Notes under the pieces: generated by a model
Told to the model about the DNA's origin: nothing
The model's input: only the letters and a program-made list of their open reading frames with translations
The model's database searches: none
NCBI GenBank assembly: GCA_015709695.1
Contig: CP054183.1
Location: 1,116,001 to 1,180,000, forward strand
Length of the DNA: 64,000 bases
Source: Gammaproteobacteria bacterium
GTDB lineage: Bacteria > Pseudomonadota > Gammaproteobacteria > Steroidobacterales > GCA-2729495
Reading direction: 5' to 3'
In this document: positions 41,022-49,583 of the stretch, one piece after another
Layout: each line of letters starts with the position of its first letter
Position numbering within the stretch: position 1 is the first letter of the stretch
Translations under genes and position numbers: made by a program

Positions 41022-42101
41022 ATGACATTGTGGCGAAAGAGCGCTCGCGGTTCTCCCCAAATGCACACAGACCTGCAGACCGGCTACCTTCCCGAGGCAT
41101 CGGGTACGAATACCGCCATGGACTGGCGGATTCTAGAGGCGGTGCGCTACCTGGACCAGTGTCGGGCTGCCGGGCGCTGCCTGGCGGTGGTGACGGGTGA
41201 GTCGCCCGAATCGATACGCCTGGTCCTGCAGCGTTTCCTCGCGGGGGTGGACAGCTCCAGCAAGGTTGCACGCATCTGTGCACCTACCGATTGCCGCCAC
41301 GGCTTCCTGCAAGCGTTGCTCTCGCAGCTGGGCTTCGAGCCGTTCGAGTCCAGTGCTGACGATCTGCAGCGCCTGTTGAATGTCGTGCTGCGCCAGGCAA
41401 CGAGCCAGCACAGCACCACCGTGATCCTGGTCGAGGACGCTGGGCAATTCGGGCCGCGCGTACTGGAACTGCTCCGGGAACTCATTCGGGACGCCAGGGA
41501 ACTGAACCCGCCGCCCCTGTTCGTGCTGGCGGGGCGGCCGTCCCTGCACCGCGTGCTGGACTCCAGGGGCATGGCCAGCCTTGCAGGCTTGGCGCAGCAC
41601 CGCTTCGACCTCGCGCCTCCAGATGCTGCCGCTGGCGCCGCAAGCGTCCTGCCCACGGAAGCTGACCCTTGCCTGGTGCTGACGCTGGACTCGGCGGAGC
41701 GCGGTCGCTTTCCTGTCAGGGGCGAGCACCTCCTGATCGGGCGCGGCGAGCACTGCGACATCCCGATACTCAGTCGCTTCGTCAGCCGGCAGCATGCGCT
41801 GTTCCTGCGCAATGACAGCGGCGACTGGATCGTCGACCTGAAGAGCACGAATGGCACCAGCGTCAACTCGACACTGATCCGCCAGCGCCGCCTCGCCCAC
41901 GGTGACATCATCAGCATCGGCAATCACCGGCTGCGCTACCACAATCCTGCCGCTCCGCCCCGGCTCCCCGGCCCCGAGCCTGCCGACGAGCAGCTTGGCG
42001 AGACCACGGTGATGCGCTCCCTGCAGCCCGTGATCAGGCCCGAGGACGGCGACCGCCACTCGGAGCTGCCTGGCAAGCCCCGTCGCCTGAGCCGGGCATG
42101 A
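41022..42101 (+). CDS. Degenerate ExeA-like ATPase domain fused to FHA domain
   Basis: A soluble 359-residue protein. Residues about 30-200 follow the ExeA/AAA_22 pattern: WRILEAVRYLD, AVVTGE at the P-loop place, LSQLGFEPFESSADDLQRLLNVVL, TVILVEDAGQF at Walker B, and PPPLFVLAGRPSLHRVL. The P-loop is decayed (VTGESPES, no GK) and Walker B has ED for DE, so it probably does not hydrolyse ATP. Residues 230-308 form an FHA domain with LIGRGEHCDIPIL, RFVSRQHAL, VDLKSTNGTSVN and LAHGDIISIGNHRL, which binds phosphothreonine. ATG 41022 has AAGG 6 bases upstream. No kinase is adjacent, and the role is unknown. Confidence 0.82.
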   Translation: MTLWRKSARGSPQMHTDLQTGYLPEASGTNTAMDWRILEAVRYLDQCRAAGRCLAVVTGESPESIRLVLQRFLAGVDSSSKVARICAPTDCRHGFLQALLSQLGFEPFESSADDLQRLLNVVLRQATSQHSTTVILVEDAGQFGPRVLELLRELIRDARELNPPPLFVLAGRPSLHRVLDSRGMASLAGLAQHRFDLAPPDAAAGAASVLPTEADPCLVLTLDSAERGRFPVRGEHLLIGRGEHCDIPILSRFVSRQHALFLRNDSGDWIVDLKSTNGTSVNSTLIRQRRLAHGDIISIGNHRLRYHNPAAPPRLPGPEPADEQLGETTVMRSLQPVIRPEDGDRHSELPGKPRRLSRA

Positions 42102-42140
42102 CCGCGGTATCTCCGGGACACTGCCGCATGCTGCGGTCAT
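42098..42140 (+). repeat. Inverted repeat between the FHA and kinase genes
   Basis: ATGACCGC (42098-42105) and GCGGTCAT (42133-42140) are perfect inverted arms 27 bases apart, spanning the FHA stop codon and ending two bases before the next start. A shorter internal hairpin, CCGCA-TGC-TGCGG, uses part of the right arm, so two alternative folds exclude each other. Confidence 0.4.
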
Positions 42141-42141
42141 A

Positions 42142-43683
42142 GTGGCATCGCGCGATCGGCTGCAATCGCTGCTCGCCGGTGGTGCCCTGGGTCCACTGGC
42201 GGATGACCACCAGATCATCGAGACGCATGTGTCCTGGGTGATCCTGACCGGCGACATCGCCTACAAGATCAAGAAGCCGGTCGACCTCGGTTTCCTCGAC
42301 TTCAGCAGCCTCGCAGCACGGCGCCATGCCTGCGAGGAGGAGCTGCGCCTGAACCGCCGCCTGGCACCTGAGGTGTACCTGGGCCTGGAGGTATTACGCA
42401 GCACCGCGCGCGATGACGGCGGCTCGCTGGAGCGGCCAGTCGTGGAGTACGCGGTGAAGATGCGGCGCTTCCCGCCCGATGCCGCCGTGGGCGCCGCACT
42501 GGCCGCGGACCTGACGCCGGATGAAGCGGCTCGTCTCGGCAGGCTGATCGGCCAGTTCCACCTCAGCCTGCCTCCCGACCCGCCCTGCACCACCTGGGGC
42601 AGCGCTGAATCCGTCTGGGCGGCGATCGATTCGAGCCTGCTGCAACTGGGCGCCATCCTGGGTACCTCGGAGGCCAGGCTGGTGCATTGCCGTCGTTACA
42701 TCTCCGGCGAATTCGCCAGGCGGCACAGTTTCATCGAGGACCGTCGGCGTTGCAGCGCGGTGCGCGAGTGCCACGGAGATCTTCACCTTGGCAACCTCGT
42801 ACGACTGGATGGCCAGGTAGTGCCGTTCGACGCGCTGGAATTCGACCCGGCCCTGCGCTGGATCGACGTCATGAATGAAGTGGCGTTCCTGTTCATGGAC
42901 CTCGACGTACGGCAACGGCGCGACCTGGCTTTCCAGTTCCTGAACGCCTATCTCGATGTCACTGGCGACTATCGTGGTCTCGCCGGGCTGCGCCTCTATC
43001 TGTCGTACCGGGCTCTGGTCCGCGCCAAGGTGGCCATGCTGAGTCCGGTCCACGGTGGCGATACGCCAGGCGTGACCGCCCTGCTCGACTACGCCGCGAA
43101 ACCGTTGCCCGACGTCACGCCGATCGTGGTGGTGATGGTCGGCGTCAGTGGATCGGGAAAGAGCTGGCTCGCGAGGCAGCTGGCCAGTCGACTGCCTGCC
43201 GTGCATGTCCGCTCGGACGTGGAGCGCAAGCGGCTGTTCGGCCTGCAGGCGCTGGCACGCACGGATGCGCCGCCCGGGCAGGGCATCTACGCATCGGAAG
43301 TCTCCGCCCGGGTGTATGACCGCATGACCGAAATGGCGGCAGCGGTGCTGGAAGGCGGATTGCCCGTCATCCTCGACGCGACCAGCCTGCGCAGGGACCA
43401 CCGGGCCGCCTTCCTGGCAGCAGCGCGACGTGCCGGACGGCCGGCCGTGATGATCGCCTGCACGGCTGATGAAGCGACCCTGGCGGCGCGTGTGGCGCAG
43501 CGCGCGAGAGAAGCCCGCGACCCCTCCGAGGCTGATATCGAAGTCGTACGCCGGCAACTCGCCGAGTACGAACCGCCCGCGTCCGCTGAGGATTGCCACT
43601 GCATCCTTGTCGATACCACGCTCGCGCTTGACGTCGAGGCGCTGGTGAGGGCCATCGCGGCCGTGGCCGACGCTGCCATCTGA
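42142..43683 (+). CDS. APH-like kinase fused to P-loop kinase
   Basis: A 513-residue two-domain protein. The N-terminal part (about 1-320) is a protein-kinase-like/aminoglycoside-phosphotransferase fold: YKIKKPVDLGFLDF holds the ATP-binding Lys, HGDLHLGN (211-218) is the catalytic loop and FDALEFDP the metal-binding Asp segment. The C-terminal part (about 327-513) is a gluconate-kinase/Zeta-like P-loop domain with GVSGSGKSWLARQL (334-347), VRSDVERKRLFG and ILDATSLRRDHR. Such fusions are common in proteobacteria and their substrate is unknown; antibiotic resistance should not be inferred. GTG 42142 is the start; no strong ribosome site precedes it. Confidence 0.83.
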   Translation: MASRDRLQSLLAGGALGPLADDHQIIETHVSWVILTGDIAYKIKKPVDLGFLDFSSLAARRHACEEELRLNRRLAPEVYLGLEVLRSTARDDGGSLERPVVEYAVKMRRFPPDAAVGAALAADLTPDEAARLGRLIGQFHLSLPPDPPCTTWGSAESVWAAIDSSLLQLGAILGTSEARLVHCRRYISGEFARRHSFIEDRRRCSAVRECHGDLHLGNLVRLDGQVVPFDALEFDPALRWIDVMNEVAFLFMDLDVRQRRDLAFQFLNAYLDVTGDYRGLAGLRLYLSYRALVRAKVAMLSPVHGGDTPGVTALLDYAAKPLPDVTPIVVVMVGVSGSGKSWLARQLASRLPAVHVRSDVERKRLFGLQALARTDAPPGQGIYASEVSARVYDRMTEMAAAVLEGGLPVILDATSLRRDHRAAFLAAARRAGRPAVMIACTADEATLAARVAQRAREARDPSEADIEVVRRQLAEYEPPASAEDCHCILVDTTLALDVEALVRAIAAVADAAI

Positions 43684-43754
43684 GACGCAGTTCACCCTTT
43701 CCCGGCGCAGCGCGTGCCATCCGGCGAGACTGCCGGGGAACCTGGACCGTAAAA

Positions 43755-43783
43755 TTGACGGGGTCCGGACCGGTGTTTACAGT
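43755..43783 (+). promoter_or_regulatory. Promoter of the GlyGly-CTERM protein gene
   Basis: TTGACG (5 of 6) and TACAGT (4 of 6) are separated by exactly 17 bases. The start point would be near 43790, leaving a leader of about 70 bases before the ATG at 43861. This gene is therefore probably monocistronic. Confidence 0.55.
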
Positions 43784-43860
43784 GCCCGAAGCGCACCCGC
43801 ACTGGCTGCAACAACACCAGAATTACGGCCAGTCGCCTGACCTGAATCGGGAAATACGCA

Positions 43861-46788
43861 ATGATCCGCGATACTCGCCAGCAACAGATGCAACGTCCGT
43901 GCGGACTGCGGCTGCCAGCGGGAATGCCGGCCCTGGCCATGCTGTCCGCGCTGGTGTCCGCACCCAGCCTCGCCCTGACGCATTACTACACGCTGACTGG
44001 CAGCACCGCAGCGGTCGAGAACGGCTGTCCCGGCTGGGTGCTCGCCAACCATGACGATGACTGCTCATACAACAACGGGCATCCGCTCGGCGCCGGAAAC
44101 GCACAGTGGATCGGGCCGGTATTCAGCGCTGGCTACTACCTGCCAGGTGCCGCGCCGCAGATCTTCACCACTCCGCCGGCTCCCGCGCCCGTTACCGCTG
44201 CCGCCGCGGTGCTGCCTATCGGCAGCACGACCGGCATTGCCATCCACAGCGCCTTTCTTGCCGTGGATGACCAGGACACGGTTGCCGGCAGCGACGACTA
44301 CATCTCCGGCACCATCGAACTCGAAGGGTTCGACCGCAACGTCGCCAGCAGCGCCAGCACCCGGCTGATCGAAACCTTCGGCAGGATCATCCACCGGCTC
44401 GCCCCCGTGCGCGTGAGTTCCGCCACGCCCAATGGCTCGGGTGGCTATGACTATGTGGTCGCCCTGTCCGGTGGCGCACCGGCCTATCCCGCCCTCCTCC
44501 CAGGCAGCACCACGGCCGGCGGTGGCTTCAGTGATCACTTCCCCAGTCAGGTTGCCTCGCAGTCCAGTGCGGATGTCTCGGATCAGCCGTACTGGTCCGG
44601 GCCGGGTATCCACGGCATCGCCGCGCTGGACGGTACGGGCTTCGCGGCAGGCACCACCACGACGGCAACGGTCTGGGACTACGCGTGCAGCGACGGCAAT
44701 GCCGCCCCCGCCGCCGACGACTGCGACAACTCCAGGCTGACATGGAGCGGTGATCGCGCAGCATCGCTGAGCAATGTCCTGCTGAAGCTGTCGACGAGTT
44801 CGAGCGGGCTGGTCACGGCTGCACAGGCCCTGCTGGTCCAGGAATCGGACGGTACCGCGACGCTCGACGGGACCGATACCTGGATTGCCACGACACTGGA
44901 TTTTACCGGCAGCAGCACTGATCTCCCGCTGGCATTCGATGACCGCTCCGTACTGATCATGCCGCTGGGCGCCGTAAGCATCGACGTGCTGGCCAACGAC
45001 CTGCCAGGCCTTGCTCCCGTGACCGTGACCATCGAGGGCGGTCCCGCGCAGGGCACTGCCAGCGTGGTATCGAACCGGATCCGGTACCTGCGAAACGACG
45101 CGCCGGAAAGCATCCAGGAGATCAGCTACAAGCTGACCGATTCGGCGGGACACTCGTCCATGGCGACCGCGCAGGTCGTCATCACCGATCCGGTCGCCTG
45201 TGCCGACGACGACGTGGCCGGCACGCTGGACACACCGGTGACGGTCGATGTGCTGGCCAACGACAGCGGCTACGACCTTCCGCCGGTGGTGCTCACCATT
45301 TCTGTCCAGCCGGCGGCCGGAAGTTCGCAGGTCAACCCGGACCGTCGCATCACCTTCACTCCTCCCCCTGGCAAGGGCGGTAGCTACGTCACGGAGTACA
45401 CCCTGGGAGACGGCAGCAACCGCACCGCGACCTGCCACCTGACGGTCAAACTGCCGGGCACGCCCGTGGCGGTGGATGACAGCGCAGCGGTCCTGCAGGG
45501 GGCAAGCGTCCTCGTGGATGTCCTCGCTAATGACCTGGAGGTCTCCGACACGCCACTCAGCCTCGCCATCAGCCAGCCGCCGGCCCACGGCACAGTGAGC
45601 ATCGAGGCCAGCAGCGCCGGACCGCAGGTCCGCTACACGCCTTCCAGCGGCTATGCCGGGACCGATTCCTTCGGCTATGTGGTCACCGACACCGATGGCG
45701 ACAGCAGCGGAAGCGCGACGGTCACCATGAGCGTCGTCGGGCCGCCAGCCAACGACCTGCCCAGTTGCGCCAATGACGAGGTCGACGGGCTGCGCAATGC
45801 GCCCACCATCGTCGACGTTCTGGCCAACGACACGGGTCTCAACGCCCTGCCGCTGACCGTGGAAGTCCTAGAGGTGTCGCCTGCGGACGGTGCCACCGCC
45901 ACCGTGAATGCGGACCACAGCATCACCGTCACTCCTGGCACGGACAAGGGAGGCACCATCGTCGTCGCCTACCTGGCACGCGAAGCCGTCAACGACCCGG
46001 TACTGTGCTACGCCATCGTCAAGGTGGACGATGCACCGGTCGCGAACGACGACAACTTCGACGGCCTCAACTTCGGCCGCAGGAATTCCCTGGCTGTGCT
46101 CAACAACGACGAAGGACTGAGTGACTCGCCACTTGTCCTGGAAATCACCACTCAACCCTCACATGGCGCCATACAGGTTTGTGCCGCGGCTGGCCCGGAC
46201 TGCCCCGGCTTCACCTCCGCCAGCAAGCCCTACGCCGTTTATATCTACGACGATGCCGCCGGCTTCCCGGCATCGGACCAGTTCGGATATCGGGTCGTGG
46301 ACGCCGACGGTGATGCCAGCAGCGAGGCAACCGTACGGATCACGGTCAGGAACGTGCTGGATGCCGCCAACGACCCCACCAATTTCGATCCGGCGGTGGC
46401 CGGCAGCTATTTCCCGCCGGTGTTCCAGTCCGTAGGCTACGCCACCTCTTCCGGGCACAGCGTCACCCTCAGCGTGCTCAGGAACGATGGCGGGTTCCTC
46501 AATGGACCGGTCACGCTGGCGATCGCTGCCGCACCGGCCAGGGGATCGGCGGTCGTCAATCCGGACCAGACAGTGACCTACACGGCGCCGGGTGACTTCA
46601 CGGGCCTGGCCCAGTTCAGCTACTCGATCACGGACTCACAGGGGAAGGTGGACACCGCCGATGTCGGCGTCTACGTCTTCCCGGGCCCGAAAACCGACAG
46701 CGGCGGGTCGGCACTGGACCTGCCGGTGCTGCTGCTGCTGGGGGGCGGGATTCTGGCCCGGGTGCGTCGGCGGGTGAACCCGCTCTGA
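43861..46788 (+). CDS. Large secreted Ig-like repeat protein with GlyGly-CTERM tail
   Basis: A 975-residue exported protein. A signal peptide (about residues 10-39, cut after PSLA) leads to a unique domain of about 310 residues with several Cys. Then come about six Ig/cadherin-like repeats, most opening with the signature V(D/A)VLAND (about 355-442, 443-533, 535-628, 632-724, 726-836, 860-943). Repeats 2 and 4 start with CADD or CAND and end with Cys in CHLTVK or CYAIVKV, so each may close a disulfide; repeats 3 and 5 have the TDTDGDSS/VDADGDASS form instead. The C-terminus SGGSALDLPVLLLLGGG followed by ARVRRR is a GlyGly-CTERM tail: Gly-Gly, a membrane helix and a basic end. It is a likely T2SS and rhombosortase substrate at the cell surface. 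Confidence 0.82.
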   Translation: MIRDTRQQQMQRPCGLRLPAGMPALAMLSALVSAPSLALTHYYTLTGSTAAVENGCPGWVLANHDDDCSYNNGHPLGAGNAQWIGPVFSAGYYLPGAAPQIFTTPPAPAPVTAAAAVLPIGSTTGIAIHSAFLAVDDQDTVAGSDDYISGTIELEGFDRNVASSASTRLIETFGRIIHRLAPVRVSSATPNGSGGYDYVVALSGGAPAYPALLPGSTTAGGGFSDHFPSQVASQSSADVSDQPYWSGPGIHGIAALDGTGFAAGTTTTATVWDYACSDGNAAPAADDCDNSRLTWSGDRAASLSNVLLKLSTSSSGLVTAAQALLVQESDGTATLDGTDTWIATTLDFTGSSTDLPLAFDDRSVLIMPLGAVSIDVLANDLPGLAPVTVTIEGGPAQGTASVVSNRIRYLRNDAPESIQEISYKLTDSAGHSSMATAQVVITDPVACADDDVAGTLDTPVTVDVLANDSGYDLPPVVLTISVQPAAGSSQVNPDRRITFTPPPGKGGSYVTEYTLGDGSNRTATCHLTVKLPGTPVAVDDSAAVLQGASVLVDVLANDLEVSDTPLSLAISQPPAHGTVSIEASSAGPQVRYTPSSGYAGTDSFGYVVTDTDGDSSGSATVTMSVVGPPANDLPSCANDEVDGLRNAPTIVDVLANDTGLNALPLTVEVLEVSPADGATATVNADHSITVTPGTDKGGTIVVAYLAREAVNDPVLCYAIVKVDDAPVANDDNFDGLNFGRRNSLAVLNNDEGLSDSPLVLEITTQPSHGAIQVCAAAGPDCPGFTSASKPYAVYIYDDAAGFPASDQFGYRVVDADGDASSEATVRITVRNVLDAANDPTNFDPAVAGSYFPPVFQSVGYATSSGHSVTLSVLRNDGGFLNGPVTLAIAAAPARGSAVVNPDQTVTYTAPGDFTGLAQFSYSITDSQGKVDTADVGVYVFPGPKTDSGGSALDLPVLLLLGGGILARVRRRVNPL

Positions 46789-46802
46789 GCCGGCGGGCAA
46801 AC

Positions 46803-46888
46803 TGCCCAGGGCCGGAGTCGAACCGGCACGACCCTTGCGGATCTGCGGATTTTAAGTCCGCTGCGTCTACCAGTTCCGCCACCCGGGC
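46803..46888 (-). tRNA. tRNA-Leu (anticodon TAA)
   Basis: An 86-base class II tRNA on the minus strand. The acceptor stem GCCCGGG pairs with CCTGGGC, the anticodon loop reads CTTAAAA with anticodon TAA, a long variable arm is present, and the T-arm is GGTTCGACTCC. The CCA end is not encoded (GTT follows). It is the last tRNA of the Gly-Cys-Leu cluster. A small GGGCA-GTT-TGCCC hairpin covers its 3' boundary. Confidence 0.95.
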
Positions 46889-46904
46889 ATCGTGGTACCA
46901 GTGG

Positions 46905-46975
46905 AGGCTAGGGTCGGAATCGAACCGGCGTACACGGCTTTGCAGGCCGCTGCATGACCACTCTGCCACCTAGCC
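46905..46975 (-). tRNA. tRNA-Cys (anticodon GCA)
   Basis: A 71-base tRNA on the minus strand. Acceptor stem GGCTAGG pairs with CCTAGCC, the anticodon loop is CTGCAAA (anticodon GCA), the discriminator is U as expected for tRNA-Cys, and CCA is encoded at 46904-46902. Confidence 0.96.
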
Positions 46976-46996
46976 GCGGCTGCCAAGGAGTTATGG

Positions 46997-47069
46997 AGCG
47001 GGAAACCGGGCTCGAACCGGCGACCTATACCTTGGCAAGGTATCGCTCTACCAACTGAGCTATTCCCGC
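46997..47069 (-). tRNA. tRNA-Gly (anticodon GCC)
   Basis: A 73-base tRNA on the minus strand. Acceptor stem GCGGGAA pairs with TTCCCGC, the anticodon loop is TTGCCAA (anticodon GCC), the discriminator is U, and CCA is encoded at 46996-46994. It is the first of three tRNAs downstream of pgsA, the same order (Gly, Cys, Leu) as in Escherichia coli glyW-cysT-leuZ. Confidence 0.97.
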
Positions 47070-47085
47070 CTCATGAGAGCCGCAT

Positions 47086-47113
47086 ATGGTATCGGCGCGC
47101 GCCGGACTGTCAA
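47086..47113 (-). promoter_or_regulatory. Promoter of the tRNA-Gly-Cys-Leu operon, overlapping the pgsA stop
   Basis: On the minus strand a perfect TTGACA (47113-47108) contains the pgsA stop codon TGA, followed after 16 bases by TACCAT (47091-47086). The start point would fall about 10 bases before tRNA-Gly. The spacer GTCCGGCGCGCGCCGA is itself strongly GC-rich and palindromic. Confidence 0.6.
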
Positions 47114-47718
47114 GGAAGGCCTTGGCCGTCGCCGGAGAGCCCCGGCCAGGCGGCCTTGATATACCCCACCATGGACCAGAGGGTAATGCCCGCAGCGACG
47201 ATCAGCAGGGCCAGGCCGATGTCGTAAACCGGCAACCCCAACAGGTCCCGTGAGTACAGCATGGCGCCGAGGCCGATCATCTGCATGGTGGTCTTGGCCT
47301 TGCCGATGCCGGAAACGGCGACACGGCTGCGGGCGCCAATTTCCGCCATCCACTCGCGCAAGGCCGAAACGGCGATCTCCCTGCCGATGATGATCGCCGA
47401 TACCAGGGCAATCACCACCCTCGGGTCGGCCTGCAGGATCAGGATCAGGGCGACGGCCACCATCAGCTTGTCGGCCACCGGATCGAGGAATGCGCCGAAC
47501 CTGGAAGTCTGCCCCATGCGGCGCGCCAGGTAGCCGTCGAGCAGGTCGGTCAGGCCCGCCACGGTGAAGGCCAGGCAGGCCAGCGGCTTCGACCATTCCC
47601 CGGGCCAGTAGAAGATCATCGCTACCGCCGGAATTGCCGCGATGCGCAGCCAGGTCAGCGCCGTGGCGACATTGAACTGAGGATAGTGCCGGGCATCGGT
47701 GGAGGTTTCGGGCTGCAT
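47110..47718 (-). CDS. pgsA: CDP-diacylglycerol--glycerol-3-phosphate 3-phosphatidyltransferase
   Basis: Makes phosphatidylglycerophosphate, the committed step to phosphatidylglycerol and cardiolipin. An integral membrane protein of 202 residues. The CDP-alcohol phosphotransferase motif is complete: DG at 61-62, AR at 65-66, Gly75, Asp79 and Asp83, within DLLDGYLARRMGQTSRFGAF. It sits between uvrC and the tRNA cluster, the usual gammaproteobacterial order. Confidence 0.95.
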   Translation of the reverse strand: MQPETSTDARHYPQFNVATALTWLRIAAIPAVAMIFYWPGEWSKPLACLAFTVAGLTDLLDGYLARRMGQTSRFGAFLDPVADKLMVAVALILILQADPRVVIALVSAIIIGREIAVSALREWMAEIGARSRVAVSGIGKAKTTMQMIGLGAMLYSRDLLGLPVYDIGLALLIVAAGITLWSMVGYIKAAWPGLSGDGQGLP

Positions 47719-47753
47719 GGTGCCGCCATTCTAGCGCGCCCGGGGAGCGGCTT

Positions 47754-49583
47754 TCAGGCATCACCCTCCTCGTGGAACCGGCCATAGATCCGCTCGGCCA
47801 GTACGCGACTGATGCCTGCTGCCAGAGTCAGGTCCTCCACGCCCGCTCGGGCGATGCCTTGCAGGCCGCCGAAGTGCCGGAGCAGTGTCCGCCGCCGCTG
47901 CGGACCCAGGCCCGGGATCTCTTCCAGGGAGGAGCTGGCCTGCTTGCGGCCACGGCGCCGCCGATGGCCGGCCAGGGCGAAGCGGTGTGCCTCGTCGCGC
48001 AACTGCTGCAGCAACAGCATGGCAGGGCTGCCTGCAGGCAGCTCCAGCGGTGCCGGCCGGTTCAGGTCGATGATGTGGTCCTGCTCCGGCCGCCTGCCGG
48101 TCCCCTTGGCAATGCCGAAGACCGGCAGCGATGCCAGACCCAGGTTCTCCAGGACTTCGGTGACGCGGGCAAGCTGCCCGCGCCCGCCATCGACCAGCAA
48201 CAGGTCCGGGACCACGGCCTGCGCAATCCTGTCGGGAGCAAAACGCCTGGCCACGGCTTGCGCCAGGGCCGCGTAGTCGTCCCCCGGCGCCACGTCGCGG
48301 ATGTTGTAGCGGCGGTAGGCTGCTCTCATCGGTCCTTCGGCATTGAATGCCACGCAGGATGCCACCGTCTCGCCACCCTGGGTGTGGCTGATGTCGAAGC
48401 ACTCCAGTCGCTCCGGAACCACCGGCAGCGACAGCACTTCCGCCAGCTGATGAAACTGCTCGCCCAGCGTCGCCGCTGCCGCCACCCTGGCGCGCGCGCC
48501 CTCCCGGGCATTTCCCAGGGCCATGAGGATCCAGCGGCGACGATGGCCCCGCACGCGCTGACGCAATGCCACCGCATGGCCGCAGCGCTCGGCGAGCATC
48601 TGTCCCAGCAGTTCCGCATCGTCGACCGGCGCCGATACCAGGACCTCCGGCGGTGGTGACTGCGCGAGATAATGCTGGGCCAGCACGGCCGAGAGGACCT
48701 CGCCCGCTGGCGTACCCCTGGCAACCCGGGGAAACAAGGCCCGGCTGCCCAGCACGCGCCCGCCGCGGATCATCAGGATGGAGACGCAGTATTGGCCACG
48801 TTCCTCGGCCAGGCCCAGCGCATCGAGATCGGTTTCGCCGCCACTGTCGATGGCCTGCTGCTGCTGGACCCGGCGGATGGCGGCGATCTGGTCGCGGTAG
48901 CGGGCTGCCGCCTCGTAGTCGAGTCGCGCCGCGCTGGCCTCCATGCGGGCGGCGAGGCCCTCGAGGACATCGGCACCACGCCCTTCGATGAACCGGATCG
49001 CATCGTCGACGTCACGCCGGTAGTCGGCACTGCTGACCAGGCCGACACAGGGGGCGGTGCAGCGCTGGATCTGGTACTGCAGGCAGGGACGGCTGCGATT
49101 GGCGAAGAATGTGTCGCTGCACTGCCGGACACGGAACAGCTTCTGCAGCAGCTGCAGGGAATCGCGAACCGCGGTCGCGTCCGGGTAGGGCCCGAAGAAG
49201 CGCCCGGCACCTGCCCGGCTGCCGCGGTGGAACTCGAACCGCGGGAACTCCAGGTCGGTGGTGACGTGGATATAGGGATAGCTCTTGTCGTCGCGCAGCA
49301 CCACATTGAAGCGCGGCCTGTGCGCCTTGATGAGGTTGTATTCGAGGAGCAATGCCTCCTGCTCCGTTCCGGTCACGGTCACGTCCATGGACGCGACCGC
49401 TTGCAGCATGGCCTGCGTCTTGGCGTCCTGCGGCCGTTTGCCGAAGTAGCTGGCGACCCGGCGCCTGAGGTCTTTCGCCTTGCCGACGTAGAGCAGCCCG
49501 CCGTTGGCATCCAGCATGCGGTAGACGCCAGGGCGGTGCGTCAGCGTGCGCAGGAACGCGGCAGTGTCAAATGCACCGGACAT
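47754..49583 (-). CDS. uvrC: Excinuclease ABC subunit C
   Basis: The dual-incision nuclease of nucleotide excision repair, 609 residues. N-terminal GIY-YIG domain (PGVYRMLDANGGLLYVGKAKDLRRRV), UVR motif near 205-240 (MEASAARLDYEAAARYRDQI), the RNase H-like endonuclease domain (RLECFDISHTQGGETVAS, PDLLLVDGGRGQL), and tandem helix-hairpin-helix at the C-terminus (LEEIPGLGPQRRRTLLRHFGG). ATG 49583 is the family start; a longer open frame to 49805 overlaps the glycosylase. It begins inside the end of the upstream glycosylase gene (17-base overlap). Confidence 0.96.
   Translation of the reverse strand: MSGAFDTAAFLRTLTHRPGVYRMLDANGGLLYVGKAKDLRRRVASYFGKRPQDAKTQAMLQAVASMDVTVTGTEQEALLLEYNLIKAHRPRFNVVLRDDKSYPYIHVTTDLEFPRFEFHRGSRAGAGRFFGPYPDATAVRDSLQLLQKLFRVRQCSDTFFANRSRPCLQYQIQRCTAPCVGLVSSADYRRDVDDAIRFIEGRGADVLEGLAARMEASAARLDYEAAARYRDQIAAIRRVQQQQAIDSGGETDLDALGLAEERGQYCVSILMIRGGRVLGSRALFPRVARGTPAGEVLSAVLAQHYLAQSPPPEVLVSAPVDDAELLGQMLAERCGHAVALRQRVRGHRRRWILMALGNAREGARARVAAAATLGEQFHQLAEVLSLPVVPERLECFDISHTQGGETVASCVAFNAEGPMRAAYRRYNIRDVAPGDDYAALAQAVARRFAPDRIAQAVVPDLLLVDGGRGQLARVTEVLENLGLASLPVFGIAKGTGRRPEQDHIIDLNRPAPLELPAGSPAMLLLQQLRDEAHRFALAGHRRRRGRKQASSSLEEIPGLGPQRRRTLLRHFGGLQGIARAGVEDLTLAAGISRVLAERIYGRFHEEGDA

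Noticed and set aside
42142-43683. Aminoglycoside resistance gene
   Set aside because: The APH-like fold is fused to a P-loop kinase domain and is part of a widespread housekeeping fusion family; fold similarity does not show drug modification.
43861-46788. RTX or adhesin toxin with calcium nonapeptides
   Set aside because: There are no GGxGxDxUx nonapeptide repeats; repeats are Ig/cadherin-like and the tail is a GlyGly-CTERM, not a type I secretion signal.
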